Source of the DNA: Persicaria tinctoria
Lineage: Eukaryota > Streptophyta > Magnoliopsida > Caryophyllales > Polygonaceae
Direction of reading: 5' to 3'
Length of the DNA: 64,000 nt
NCBI GenBank assembly: GCA_037127255.1
Contig: JBANSL010000004.1
Location: 51,223,702 to 51,287,701, forward strand
Below, piece by piece: positions 21,001 to 33,157 of the stretch. Within the stretch, counting starts at the first letter, position 1. Each line of letters opens with the position of its first letter. The position numbers were made by a program, and so were the translations under genes. A model generated the notes under the pieces. It saw only the letters and a program-made list of their open reading frames with translations. It was not told the DNA's origin and did not search any database.

Positions 21001-23079
21001 ATCCAAGAATGGCCAACACCCACCAACATCGGCCATGTGCGCAGTTTCCAAGGATTGGCGAGCTTCTATCGTCGATTCGTGCGAGATTTCAGCACCAGCT
21101 CGACACCCCTCACTGAGCTCACGAAAAAGAGGAGTGAATTCACATGGGGAGCAGCTCAGGAGGAAGCATTCAACACACTTAAGGACAAGCTCACTCACGC
21201 ACCTCTACTAGCTTTATCCGACTTTACTCAGCCTTTTGAGGTAGAGTGTGATGCTAGCGGAGTTGGAATTGGTGGAGTCCTTATGCAGGGAGGTAAGCCT
21301 ATTGCTTTCTTTTCTGAGAAGTTGAAAGATGCTTGTCTTAATGACTCTACCTATGATAAGGAATTGTATGCTTTGTTTAGAGTACTTAAGACATGGTCTC
21401 ACTATCTATGGCCTAGCGAGTTTATTCTTAGGACTGATCATGAATCATTGAAACACTTTAAAAGCCAAGATAAACTTGATATGAGACATAGTAGATGGAT
21501 GGAATTCATTGAAACATTTCCTTATGTGATTAAGTATAAGAAAGGTAAAGACAATGTGGTTGCTGATGCATTATCCAGACGACATGTTCTTTTAACCACT
21601 TTGGATTCTAGAGTCTTAGGCTTTGTTTACATAAAGGAATTGTATGGATCTGATTTGGATTTTGGTGATATCTTTCGAAAATGCTTAGAAAAGGGTCCTA
21701 ATGACAGCTTTTATATTCATCAAGGATTCTTATTTCGAAAAGATCAAGTGTGCATTCCTAGATGTTCTCTGCGATTATTACTTGTTAGTGAAGCCCATAG
21801 TGGTGGATTAATGGGACATTTTGGTAGGGATAAGACATATAACACACTGAAATCACATTTTTATTGGCCACATATGCTTAGGGATGTAGAACATTGCCTT
21901 AAAAGATGCATAGATTGCGTAAAAGCCAAAGCTAAGCTTATGCCCCATGGCCTTTATACACCACTGCCGATACCCTCAACCCCTTGGGAAGACATTTCTA
22001 TGGACTTTATAGTTGGGTTGCCTAGAACTAAGAAGGGGAGGGATTCAATCTTTGTAGTGGTTGATAGATTCTCTAAAATGGCTCATTTCATTGCATGCCA
22101 CAAAACTGATGATGCTACCAATGTTGCTAATCTATTCTTTAGAGAAGTAGTTAGGTTGCATGGCGTGCCTAAAACCATTGTTAGTGATAGGGATGTGAAA
22201 TTCTTAAGTCATTTTTGGCGTACCTTATGTAATAAATTGGGAACTAGATTGCTATTCTCTACTTCTAGCCACCCCCAAACTGATGGCCAAACTGAGGTGA
22301 CTAATAGAACCCTTGCCACTGTCCTAAGAGCCATTATTAGGAAGAATTTGAAACTTTGGGAAGAAGCCTTACCTCATGTGGAATTTGCTTATAATAGAAC
22401 AATGCATTCGGCTACTAAAATCAGTCCATTTGAATGTGTGTATGGTGTTAATCCACTAACCCCTTTTGATCTTACTCCATATCCTATGAGAGACAAAGAA
22501 TCATTTGAGGCAGGTAAGCATGTCGAGTTCATTAAGGAGCTGCATGAACGAACTTGTGAGAAGCTGAAGCTAAAGGCTGAATACAATGCTAACAAGGCCA
22601 ACAAGGGACGTCGCTTGGTCACATTTCAGCCTGGAGATCTTGTATGGGTGCACTTAACGAAGGAGCGGTTTCCAGAAGCCCGGAAGAACAAGCTGTCCCC
22701 TCGTGGTGATGGATCATTTCAAGTGAAGAGGAGAGTGGGCGACAATGCCTACCAATTGGAGCTTCTTGGAGACATGGGCGTGAGCGCTACATTCAACGTC
22801 GCCGATCTAATCCCTTACTTCGATGTGGATGAAGACTTGGATTCGTGGTCGAATCCTTTTCAAGAAGGGGAGATTGATGCGGGACCATCTTCTACAGCTT
22901 CAGACACACCCATCATACTTGGAGAAGGACCAATGACTCGAGCTAGAGCTAAGAAGCTTCAGAGAGACTCATTCAACTTTGTGAGGCATGCTTTGTTCTC
23001 GAGCAAGGTTCAACTCCCCAAGCCTACATTAAAGACATACATGTGCATTGGAGTTCAAAATGAGGCCGAGCCACCTTAG
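18058..23079 (+). pseudogene. Gypsy gag-pol polyprotein, two in-frame stops
   Basis: A single frame runs from ATG 18058 with stops only at 18535 (TAA) and 19300 (TAA). Gag includes VKVKIPPFDGKTDPDAYIDW and a zinc knuckle CFKCQGRDHYMKDC near 19375. Counting from 19372, the protease motif is VIIDGGSCCNLAS at about residue 103, a DGGS form of DTGA. Reverse transcriptase contains YFDDILIYSK at about 478 and RNase H VECDASGVGIGG at about 624. Integrase has the HHCC finger from about 809, and Asp, Asp and Glu in MDFIVGLPR (876), VSDRDVKF (937) and TDGQTEVTN (974). No chromodomain is evident. Residues after about 1168 are encoded within the 3' LTR. The enzyme cores look intact; the two stops separate gag from pol. 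Confidence 0.92.
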
Positions 23080-23870
23080 AATAAGCCTTGGCCGAATTTT
23101 TTAAGTGTTAAAGCTTATTTTCAGCTTAAGAACTCTATTGGGCTGAATTGGGCTTTTTCTAGTTATTATTTTTAAGACTTTATTTAGTTATGTCTTTAGG
23201 CGTTATTTTTATTATTAGGCCCAATAAGTTATTAGTTTAATTTAATGGTATTAATTTTCGGCCAGATCAAAGCCTTATGGCTATATAATGTCGATCAGCC
23301 CTTGTAGAACAATTGGAACTTTCATAATCAGAATTCTCTCTTCAAGAGTGCTTATACACGTGAGTGTTGTTGATTCAACTAGAGCAGTGCTCGTTGGTCA
23401 TTGATTGGTAATCTCAGCTTGGTTTGCTTTGCCGTTCATCAACATCGCAAGACTTGGTGATCCTAGTATCCACAAGCCCCCTCCTTGTGCCTTCAAGTTG
23501 TCCGCTTGATTGTGTAGGGTTGTAGAGGCGGGTTATATAGTCATTGGTATCTGTTCCTACCCTCTTAGGAGGCCTGGGGTCTTTATCTTGTTCTATATAG
23601 ATCGACCCAGTCCTTATCAGGTCGTGTCTTTCAATTCTTGCATTCAATTTCGAGTCTTTATCTATCTTTATCGAGTCTTTGTTATTCCTATTGTTGTCGA
23701 CATTAAGTACTTGTAGATCTTGATGTTTCTTGTTGAGTCTTGAATGAATCTTGAGCTTTATTGAATCGTTTCTTTAAGTACAATTGTTGTGTTCTTGCTT
23801 TCTTTGTTATTTCTTTGAGTTTCTTGCTTGTTGTCGAAGATCGGACCATCACACGGCTAACCCCGTATCA
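22875..23870 (+). repeat. 3' LTR of the gypsy element
   Basis: This 996-bp repeat begins TGATGCGGGACC next to the purine tract and ends CCCCGTATCA, followed by TATTG. Its first 205 bp are coding (end of pol, stop at 23077-23079). Confidence 0.9.
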
Positions 23871-24187
23871 TATTGTTTCTAGTAGAAAAAAGTAGAAATG
23901 ACCAATTTAGGTAAAAATCAAAACAAAAAATATAAATTAAAAACTTAAAACTCAAAGGTAATAACAATAAAATATTAAATCAAAAAAATTAATATATATA
24001 CTCGGTAACCATGGTAACCATGGTATTCAGATTTCATTACCATTACTGTACCACCTTCACGTGGTTACCACCACGAATGTTACCACCATGTTGGTTACCA
24101 CAAGTGTGGTTACCAACATAGTCGGTTTGTGGTTGGTACGTGGTTGGTATGGTAAATTTCGTACCATTTCCCAGCCCTAAGTGTGAC

Positions 24188-25690
24188 CTTGTGAAGTTGA
24201 TTGTAATTTAGGTGTGTGATTTGTGCGAATGCTTTGGTAGAAATTACAAGTAGGTAAATCAATTGCTACCTTGAGGTATAATCGATTGGCTTCTGGATAT
24301 TTTAGCTAGTTGATTCGTTTCACTAAAACTTATTTAATAGTTGAAGGTTAGGTCAACTATAACTGATTTCATTAAATATCAACTTACCTGGTTTACTCAT
24401 CGAGCATGATTTATTTTGCGAGGTTTGATGAATAACATTTGTTGATCCTTGATGTTGAGAACTTGTGAGTTTGGTTGAGTAATTGAGGATTTGATAAATT
24501 ATCAATTACTTGAGCACCGGTTAAGCAAAAACCTGAGTTTGATATGAAGTAAGATGTTTTGAGAACTTAGTTTCATACCCGATGGGAACAAGGTAAATTG
24601 AGAATGATGGTCATGATGAAATATTAGATTATTTGAATAAAATATTGTTGAATCATCTGTTGATTGGAAAGTCTGCTTGCATGTTAATTAAATATGTATT
24701 GATGAGTTGTTCCTTGTTTATTACTTGCTAGTGTGATTGGGTGATTATCCGAGTGGCTTGTTGACCGATGGATGATTATCTGAGTGACTTAATTGTTGGT
24801 TAATTAGAGGTGAAGACTCCAGGTAAGTATCCTACGGGACTTACTCAGCAACCTGGACCTCCTGCCTGATGTGTCATATAGTATGTAGGTGTTGCATATG
24901 CATAAAAACATGTCATGTAGTATCATGCTTAGGACTTGCACTTATAAATGAGCATCCCTATTCTTTATGCGTTTGAAAAGAGAACGGTCGTTATCTGTGA
25001 GTCTTTAGAGTCGTTACTAGGGTCATTGGGGCATTCGTGTTTCATATCATTTCGGTCCCAGTCGAGTCTTATATATGATCTGGCTGCGACGGTGACCGTG
25101 CGTCCTACCTGGGCTGCTTCGGAGCGAGATACGGACAGATGGGTTGTGGCACCGAACGAGCGTCATACCTGAGCTGCTGCGAAGCGAGGTTCGGACATAT
25201 ATGCCCCGGAGTGGGACAGAATAGGGGATATGCCACCTGACATTCTTTGGGCGCCTTTACTGTACTTCTGCACTTATAGTTATATATATCCCGATAAGCA
25301 TGCTTGTGTGATTTAAATCATGTACTGCATTAGATCATCCTTTATTTAGGTATATGCATGTTATATGGCATTAGATCATCCTTTATTTTGTAAAATCTGG
25401 AAAGTCCTTCTTTAATGTTCCATCCTTGCTTTAATGTTCCATCCTTGCTTTTTGTATTCCAATCGAAAGTCCTTGCATCCTTTTGTGACATTCGAATCCA
25501 ACTCTACAAAATAAACACAAATTTGCGCAGAATCCGAACTCTTTCAAAATAATCATAGGATGCAATTTAACTCCAAATCATGCACCAAATGCAACCTAAC
25601 TAACCTAAAAATGCATATAATGCCTATCTAAGATATGCATTATCAATAGGGCAACCTAGGTATTTGTCAATGTCTGTAGTTCTGGGAAAG
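24188..25690. other. LTR-like debris, no gene
   Basis: No protein is recognisable. The part at about 24820-25400 (GGTAAGTATCC, GGGACTTACTCAGCAA, then TTCTTTGGGCGCC) is homologous to 40215-40320 and 45255-45400, so it is probably a solo or truncated LTR of one family. A 60-bp piece with CATTAGATCATCCTTTATTT is repeated near 25330 and 25365. Confidence 0.55.
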
Positions 25691-27276
25691 CCAAGTTCTC
25701 CTAGCTAGAAAGCGAACAATATGCATTGAGGACAATGTTTATTTGATCACAAGCTTTTTTAGTAGAAGTGGCTAAGATAGCAATATCATCTGTAAAAGCA
25801 ACAAACGGAATTCGAGTACGTACCATGTTTTGTGATGGATAAACCATCATGGGAGTTTGGGAGCCCAACTTCTGCTTAGAGCTCATGGACAACCACTTCA
25901 GAAATGAGGAGGAAAATGTATGGAGATAACGGATCACCCTGTCTTATATATACCTTTTCTTGATTTAAAGAGCTCAGTTGGTTCATTGTTAACCAATATC
26001 GAGTAAGATACCATTGTAATGCATTCTCTAATCCAAGCTATGAATAGGGGAGAGAAACCAAATTTATCCATGATTGAGAATAGGAAGTCCTAGTCCACCA
26101 GATCAAATGTTTTTCCATGTCCAACTTAACGACCATCCAACCTTCTTTCCCCCTTTTTTTGCGGCAAGAATGAAAATTTTCATTTGCGATAAGAATATTG
26201 TAATGAATGACACTATAAAAAATGAAAGCACTTTGAAAAGGATGGATAATTTTGGGTAAGATTTTTTTGAGGCGAATTGATAGGATTTTAGAGATGATTT
26301 TATAAACAGTTGAGCAAAGTCGACTGATAGGTCTATAATGGTTTGTGGTCATTGGGTTATCACACTTCAGAATGAGTGCAATGAAAGTATAATTGATTTG
26401 TTAGAGAATCCTACCACAAAAAAAAACCTTTTACAACTTTCATAACAAAAGGCCCAAAGATGTACCAAAATTTCTTGAAGAAACCAGCGGGGAAGCCGAT
26501 TGGGCTTGGAGATTTATCATTGGCGAGACTGAATAAAGCATTCTTTATTTCGTTATTCATTACATTTTTAATTAGTAGGTCCTTATTACCCGGGGAGATT
26601 TCCAAGTGAATATATATGGTTGAGAATGGTGTTGTTGATATGTGGTTTAACCAGACTTTCAAAACAATGGATAAAATCGTTTTTAATAGCCTGTCGAATC
26701 TCAAGATCACTATTAAGGATGATACTTGAGCTGGTTTTGATGAACATAATGATGCATCTATTTCTCCGGCCTGTAACAATTGTGCAGAAGTATTTAGTGT
26801 TAGTATCGGAGGCCTTGATGTGAAATCTTTTAGTTCTTTGTCCCCAGGAAGTTTTTTGGAAATTAACAAGCGAGGAATACTTGGAGACCAACCGCCTGTG
26901 TTTGTTATCTAATCTTGAGTCATAGTTCTGGTATAATTGTTCTTTAATTTTCTCAAGCTCTTTCCCAGTCAATGCAATTTGATGAAAAACGTTGCCAAAA
27001 GAACGTTTGCACAAAAGCTTGCTTTTCTTTTTTAGTTATTTTGAGTTTTTTTATTAGCTTAAACATTTTAGATCCTGACGGATTTAAACACCAGGTATCC
27101 TTGACAAGGTTTTCATAACTCTTCTAGTTTGCTCAAGCCATCTCAAATTTGAAAGGTTGGACCTAGGGACTTTGGTTATCACATAAGTCAATTGTTATTT
27201 GGCAGTGGTCTGAATTAGTAAAAGCGTGGTTCTTGGTAATCAAGTTTGGAAAGGAGTTGAGAATCTAGTTATGAAC
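25690..27276 (-). pseudogene. L1-type LINE fragment (endonuclease end and reverse transcriptase)
   Basis: On the minus strand, broken frames give an endonuclease end with NSDHCQITIDL (about 27200). A linker follows with SWGQRTKRFHIKASDTNTKYF, then reverse transcriptase pieces: NDKSPSPIGFPAGFFKKFW, NHYRPISRLCSTVYKIISK, VVKLDMEKHL and FTDDIAILA (the catalytic FADD box, mutated). Several stops and frameshifts show that it is dead. The Harbinger MITE at 27280 cuts its endonuclease region; related sequence may continue to about 27800. Confidence 0.8.
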
Positions 27277-27279
27277 TAA

Positions 27280-27709
27280 GGTTGTGTTTGGCGGTAGATT
27301 TATTATTGGAGATTATTTTAGTAGATGGAGATTTTAGGAGATGGAGATTTTTTTTTGTAGATTTAGGAGTTTTTGGAGATTGATATTTTTTTTTCCAATA
27401 ATCTCTTTATAATGTTTGGTGTGTATAAGATTTTGGTAGATTGTTTCCCATTGAAAAGGAAAAAGTGCCCTTACCCCACTACCCTCCCCAATAATGAATC
27501 AAGGGTAACAATGAAATTGGGAGGAAAAATCTCCTCCCAAAATCTCCATAATCTTGGATTCCAAGATTTTTGAAATCTCTCAAAATAATCTCCAATAATA
27601 TTCACAATCTCAATCCTCCTCATTCTACAATCTCTTACCAAACGCGGTAGCTTCCGATTTTTTATTTTGAAATCTCGATAACCCCCGAGATCTCTTGCCA
27701 AACACAGTC
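27280..27709. mobile_element. Harbinger/Tourist-type MITE
   Basis: The inverted ends GGTTGTGTTTGGCGGTAGA and ...GCCAAACACAGTC are flanked by TAA (27277-27279 and 27710-27712). The 430-bp element is AT-rich and rich in GGAGATT motifs. No coding capacity. Confidence 0.85.
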
Positions 27710-28066
27710 TAAGACCCTCTCAAGTTGTTAGAAATGTATATGGAGAGATATTTTCACCGTAAAATGAAGCTTAAAATGTTAGGTTTGAAATTGGGATAAA
27801 ATATTACTAATTGAAACAATTCAAATTAAACTTTCAAATTGGGTCATGTTTTAAAGATTTTTCCCCACAACACAAAAAGGGCTGCATGTCTTTGGCAGCA
27901 TCTGGAGATAAAGTTTGGTGACAAGGCCATGTCAATGAAGTGACTGGCCGCATATATGGAGTACTCCGTATGAGTTGTCTCCTCCTCATTCTAATGCATT
28001 TCTTGGACCGTTGGCTCGGGGCAATAATTTTCAAATTATTTTGTACTTTGGTTTATTTTTTCAATA

Positions 28067-28734
28067 CCCATCCGTTCGTCAAAACATGTCATTTTAGCCT
28101 TCAACACAAAATTCAAAGAGCCTAACAAACTACCTACATTACCCTAAAACATGTCATTTTAGCCTTCAACACAAAATTTAAGGAGCATAACAAACTACCT
28201 AAATTACCCTTAGTTCAATATTCAATGTTGCTAACTAATCCGTACTTGATTTGCCTTAAATCGTCAATAGTGTTTTAAAATACTACAGTATTGCTTTTAT
28301 TATTTTTTACATGTTTATTTATTACTGTATTCAACAATGACTCTTTGGCTTTCTATTTTATACTACCTCCGTTCGGAAAAACTTGACACTTTACTATTCA
28401 TGCACACTTTTTTAGGAGATAAAAACTATATAAAATATCGAGTTTTTTTAATAATTTTTTTAACAACTTCGTAGTTATTATTAATAAGTACAAACTTGTT
28501 AAAAAAAAAATTATAAAAAAATGAATATTTTATATAGTTTTTATCGTTGTAAAAAAGCGTACATGAATAGTAAACGACAAGTTTTGCCGAACGGAGGGAG
28601 TACTTTGTACTCCTTGATTTAAAATAAAGATAAGGGCAGAATTGGAAATAAATAGGTAAAAAAAATCTATAATGACATCTTTTTTTGAACAAAAATAATC
28701 CTCTACGATGACATGTTTTCGCGAACGGAGAGAG
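28067..28734. mobile_element. Stowaway-type MITE, outer
   Basis: The ends CCCATCCGTTCGTCAAAACA and the inverted ...TTTTCGCGAACGGAGAGAG are flanked by TA (28065-28066, 28735-28736). Another Stowaway MITE is nested inside at 28363-28600. A motif with AACATGTCATTTTAGCCTTC is duplicated at about 28083 and 28147. Confidence 0.75.
28363..28600. mobile_element. Stowaway-type MITE, inner
   Basis: The inverted ends CTACCTCCGTTCGGAAAAAC and ...GCCGAACGGAGGGAG are flanked by TA (28361-28362, 28601-28602). The two halves fold back on each other over almost the whole 238 bp (TTTACTATTCATG against CATGAATAGTAAA). Confidence 0.9.
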
Positions 28735-28879
28735 TATAAAATAGATACAGAGTACTTGTTATAGATACTTTTCAAAATAATTTGAAAATTATTGCAAAAT
28801 ACCGAAAAGTTTGAAAAACACTATCATCATATGTATATATAGTTAATTAGATGCGTGAAATCAAGAATTACATTTACAT

Positions 28880-29120
28880 ACTCTTTCAACCTAGCGAACA
28901 TTTACTATCAACGTAGAGAATAATTACTATCAACCTAGCAAATAGTTGCAAAATTGACCAACTATTATCTAAATGATAACTCCTCTTTTCAGACGAATAA
29001 TAACAATCAATTTAGCGAATAATTACTATTAACTTAGCGAATAATTGCAAAATTGACCAACATTTTGCTATTATCTAAACAATAACTCCTCTTTACACAC
29101 GAATAATAACTATAAGTTGA
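28880..29120. repeat. Short degenerate tandem repeat
   Basis: Two units of about 110 bp share AGCGAATAATTACTATTAAC, GCAAAATTGACCAAC and AATAACTCCTCTTT. No gene. Confidence 0.65.
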
Positions 29121-29133
29121 CGGATAATTAATA

Positions 29134-30128
29134 CTCCCTCCGTTTCCAATTAATTGACACTTTAGAATGTTGCACACAAATTAAGGAATTATAATTGTGA
29201 AAGCTGGTACGGATAACCTCAAGGAAGTGACTCTTAATCTTCCATCTTCTCCACCTAAACAACCCACATTTTGGAGCCCAGATTTAAATTTGAAGGGATT
29301 AAGAGCATGATCAATGGAGAGCCCGGACCCCGGACCCTTAACTTATTTTTACTATGCCACGTCAACTTAAGGGCATCATTCTCCATCTTTTTATTATTTG
29401 CACCATCATTCGAGGGCCCGACTCGAGGGCCCTTAAATTACTTTTTGCTATTTACCTTTTTAATCTATTCGATTATTATTATTTATTTATAATAATAATA
29501 ATAATAATAATAATTATTATTATTATTATTAACATTAATTATTAATATTATTAAAAAATTGTGAAAAGGAAAAAAAAACTATTTATGTGTTAAAAACAAA
29601 AGTATATTAGTATTGGTTGCAAAATATTTTTATAAAAAGAATCTATGCAAAATGGGTGTCTACGGGTAGATAAAATTAATTCAAACTTGAATATAAATTT
29701 TATTTTATTTTTTATTTAGAGAAAATACCCAAAAATCAATTTTTAGGGGGTTAATTAATTTTTAGGGGGCTTTCGTTTTCCTTTCGTGTACAATTGCCTC
29801 CAAACTCGACTATTTATCCTCGAATGGTGCGCTAAGGGCCTTTCTTTTTGGGTCTCCTCCTTAAGGGCCTCTTTGGTTGGGCTCTTACCTCTTTTGATTA
29901 TTTTTTTTTTGCTTATTTGACAATGGTAAGGGTCTTTGGGCCCTCCATTGATCATGCTCTAAGATTTTAGTGGCAAATTAAAAAATGGAGATAATTGGAA
30001 ATGGCGTGCTGTACGATTAAAAAGGAAGAACATCATTAGCAACAAAAAAAAATTAAAAATGGAGAACGTCAATTAATTTTACAACCCCTCCTAAACTCAA
30101 AACGACAGATAATTGGAAACGGAGGGAG
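29134..30128. mobile_element. Stowaway-type MITE, interrupted
   Basis: The ends CTCCCTCCGTTTCCAATTA and ...TAATTGGAAACGGAGGGAG are flanked by TA (29132-29133, 30129-30130). Without the Harbinger MITE at 29303-29959 the element is about 335 bp. Confidence 0.9.
29303..29959. mobile_element. Harbinger/Tourist-type MITE nested in a Stowaway MITE
   Basis: The inverted ends GAGCATGATCAATGGAGAGC and ...CTCCATTGATCATGCTC are flanked by TAA (29300-29302, 29960-29962). It contains a TAA/ATT trinucleotide tract at about 29488-29550. Confidence 0.88.
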
Positions 30129-30796
30129 TATCACATTATCGAATAGTTCAAACAGTGCACCTATTCGCTAGGATGAAACCGTCAATGATTTACAAAGATT
30201 TCACGTAACAAAATCATTGATCATGATCTTGATTTGTATGGCAAAATATTTTTTTTAAAAGAAAATTGATAAAAATTGGCACAATAAATAAATAAAAAAA
30301 TCAAACTACTCCCACGTTTTGCTCCATACTTGGATTTGATCAGTTACAACAAGGGGATGTACATCACTCGCACATTCTAATGAGATTGGAGTGGAAATTG
30401 ACGTGGGGCCCACATTTTTATGTATTAAAAAATCATTAAAATCCAGGATTAATCGTAGCCTTCCATTTGATTCAATCAACGACCTATATTTGTTAATATT
30501 TAACACCGTATGACTTGTTAATACACACACACACACACATATATAGGCAAAAGTTCAAATGTAAAATTATCTTAGGGTGTAAAATTTGCTTAAGGTGTAA
30601 AATTCTCTTATGACCATAATTTTTGTAAGTAAATTGCTAATTGGCCTAATTTAATTACTAATGGGTCTAATTTAATTAGTAGAATGTCTGCATCCCTTGC
30701 CCCATGCATGTGCCCCCTTGCCCCCAATGTGCCCCTTTCTCGGGCCAGATTTTTTTTTGTCCCAGGATTTTTTTTTTCGTGTTAACACTTTCTGCT

Positions 30797-31920
30797 GTGC
30801 AAGTATAACTTGATTTTGTGCACATATAACATTCTTTTGTGCAAATATAACTTTATGTTGTGCAGACATAATAATTCATTATGGGGTAAATAGGTAAATG
30901 TGTCTATTTCAATTATAAAAATTTATAATTGAAATATGTTTAATTTATAGGTAAATAAGCCTAATTTTATGGGTAAATATGTCTAATTTTATGGGTAAAT
31001 ACACTTTTTCCCGTTTTCGTCGACACTTTTTGTTGTGCAAATATAAAGTGTATAAATAAAATGATAAAGTGCAAGAATAAAATGACGATGTGTATGAGTA
31101 ATAATATGAAGTGCACAATTAAGGTTATTGTTAATGTGTCTTGAATCGTTTTTCACCGGCGTCGCATCGGGGGGTCCGGGGGCGGACTTATCGTCTATTT
31201 GTTTTCAAGCATTTAACAATTTCAAATTAAAGTGCATAAATAAGATTAAAATGTGCAAATATAATATTATGTTGTTCAAATATAACATTATGGTGTGCAT
31301 ATATAATAGGCTTTTAAATTGAAGTGCATAAATAAGATTAAAATGTGCAAATATAATGTTATGTTGTGCAAATATAATATAATGGTGTGCATATATAATA
31401 AGCTTTTAAATTAAAGGGCATAAATAAGATTAAAATGTGCAAATATAACATTATGGTGTGCATATATAATATGCTTTTAAATTAAAGTGCATCAATAAGA
31501 TTAAAATGTGAAATATAATGCTATGTTGTGCAAATATAACATTATGATGTGCATATATAATAGACTTTTAAATTAAAGTGCATAAATAAGATTAAAATGT
31601 GCAAACATAATGTTATGTTGTGCAAATATAACATTATGGCGTGCATACATAACAAGCTTTTAAAATTAAAGTGCATAAATAAGATTAAAATGTGCATAAT
31701 TAAGGTTAAAAAGTGCATAACTAAGATTAAGATGTGCATGATTATCAATTTGCGATTGTTGCGCTCTTGTCTATTATATATGTTGTGCAAATATAACAAT
31801 GTGGTGTGTATACATAATACGCTTTTAAAATTAAAGTGCATAAATAAGATTAAAATGTGCATAATTAATGTTAAAAAGTGCATAACTAAGATTGTGATGT
31901 GAATGATTAACAATTTGCGA
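30797..31920. repeat. GTGCA array, 21-bp phased, with a higher-order unit of about 92 bp
   Basis: GTGCA occurs at 30797, 30818, 30839 and 30860, exactly 21 bp apart. Further on, units of about 92 bp (three 21-bp steps plus one of 29) repeat from 31224 to about 31900, each with GTGCATAAATAAG, GTGCAAATATAA and GTGCATATATAA steps. The array is AT-rich and unlike the GC-rich part of the same element. Confidence 0.9.
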
Positions 31921-31944
31921 TTGTTGTGCTCTTGTCTATTATGT

Positions 31945-32014
31945 AACCTATGTAGGATTTGAACCCACATCTTTGTGCAAATGCACGTTGCTCTACCAAT
32001 TGAGCTAATAGGCT
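31945..32014 (-). tRNA. tRNA-like sequence 2 (probable pseudogene)
   Basis: The minus strand has an acceptor stem AGCCTAT/ATAGGTT, the D arm GCTC...GAGC in TAGCTCAATTGG, and a T arm with GGTTCAAATCC. The anticodon arm pairs only partly. The spacing is the same as in 9546-9615, and the two are clearly one family. Confidence 0.55.
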
Positions 32015-32059
32015 AAATTATGATTTTCATGCTAAAATAGAAGAACCTTATCGACCTAA

Positions 32060-32370
32060 AGTATATCGTAATAAAATTCTAAAGTCCAATTAGCTCATGA
32101 TTCACAAACAATTTGACAATGCTATGAACATGAAATTAGCTCCAAATCAACCCAACATTACAACCATATCATCAATTTCAATCAATTTGGATGTTGGCCA
32201 AAAACCCCAAATTCTAAAATATATCACAATAAAATTCTAAAATCCAATTAGATCATGATCCATAAACAATTTGACAATGCTATGAACATGAAATTAGCTC
32301 CAAATCAACCCAACAACACAACCATATCATCAATTTTAAGTCAATTTGGCTTTTGGCAAAAAACCCAAAT
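32060..32370. repeat. Tandem duplication of about 156 bp
   Basis: Two adjacent copies share AATAAAATTCTAAA, AACAATTTGACAATGCTATG and AATTAGCTCCAAATCAACCC. The stretch is non-coding and lies in E1. Confidence 0.85.
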
Positions 32371-32687
32371 TCCGCTCATAAATCAAACCCTAGGTTTTCA
32401 ATCTCAATCTAAATCATTCAAACAATCTAAATAATTGTAATAAACAAGTTTAGGGTTAGAAATCATACCAAATTCGAGTTGAAACAAGGATAAAAATTGG
32501 GATTTCGAATGGTTTTGAGCCAAAAATGTCGAACAAGACTGTTGGGGCAGATGGGCTCGGTGTGAGCTCGGCTGGGCACGAACCAAGGGGGTTCCGGTCT
32601 CGGAGGGTGCGCCTGAGGGAGGTTGTTCGAGCAAGTGGTTGATGGTGGCCGGAGGTGGCTCGTGGGTAGCGTGGTGAGCGAGGAGAT

Positions 32688-33033
32688 AAGCTGCTGGTAG
32701 CTCGACTGTGCAGCGCTGAGGTGGGCGCGTCGGGGCAGCAGGTGGCTCGAACAGGGCCACATCAGGGCTCGGAGGTGCGCACAGGGGTGGGCTCGAGTTC
32801 GGCTAGGGGTTGGTGGCCGGAGGTGGCTCGATGTGGGTGTGGGAGACCGAGAGAGAAGCGCTGCTGGTGGCTCGACTGTGCAGCGCTGCAGGTGGGCGCG
32901 TCGGGGCAGCAGGTGGCTCGAACAAGGCAACGTCAGGGCTTCGGGGTGCGCACAGGGGTGGGCTCGAGTGCGGCTAGGGGTTGGTGGCCGGAGGTGGCTC
33001 AAGGTGGGTGTGGGAGGCCGAGAGAGAAGGCCC
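32688..33033. repeat. GC-rich tandem duplication of about 173 bp
   Basis: Two copies share GGCTCGACTGTGCAGCGCTG, GGGCGCGTCGGGGCAGCAGG and GTGCGCACAGGGGTGGGC. The GC content contrasts sharply with the AT-rich array beside it. It may derive from captured host leader or coding DNA; both strands give open frames, but none that I recognise. Confidence 0.8.
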
Positions 33034-33157
33034 TGCTGGTGTGGCTTGTGGTCTTTGTTTGAAAACCAGATGGGTGAGCGCGCGTTTTGATTAAAAGTAC
33101 AAAATTTTACACCTTAAACAATTTTACACCCTAAGGATATTTTACATTTTAACTCTT

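Larger units (their letters stand above)
15930..23870 (+). mobile_element. Ty3/gypsy LTR retrotransposon with gag-pol
   Basis: The element is flanked by TATTG (15925-15929 and 23871-23875) and has TG...CA ends. The 5' LTR starts TGATGAGGGACC and the 3' LTR TGATGCGGGACC after the purine tract AAGAAGGGGAGAT. It carries one gag-pol frame with only two stops. The coding frame runs about 67 codons into the 3' LTR, so each LTR encodes the polyprotein tail; I recall this arrangement for the centromeric CRM clade, but assignment to that clade is tentative. I could not find a clear primer site after the 5' LTR. Confidence 0.9.
15478..24179. mobile_element. Non-autonomous hAT-type element, split by a gypsy element
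   Basis: The outer ends are TAGGATTGGCATGGTACGG and the inverted ...CCATTTCCCAGCCCTA, and both arms are full of GGTTACCA and TGGTACG motifs in inverse orientation. The perfect 8-bp duplication AGTGTGAC (15470-15477 and 24180-24187) is the hAT length. Removing the inner element leaves arms of 452 and about 304 bp and no transposase frame. Confidence 0.88.

Noticed and set aside
30797..31920. CRISPR-like or satellite array
   Set aside because: This is plant nuclear DNA; the units are short, AT-rich and degenerate, with no repeat-spacer pattern. The array stays inside one transposon, so it is not a centromeric satellite either.
32463..33090. Overlapping long frames on both strands
   Set aside because: They follow from a GC-rich 173-bp duplication with few stop codons. 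No family is recognisable.
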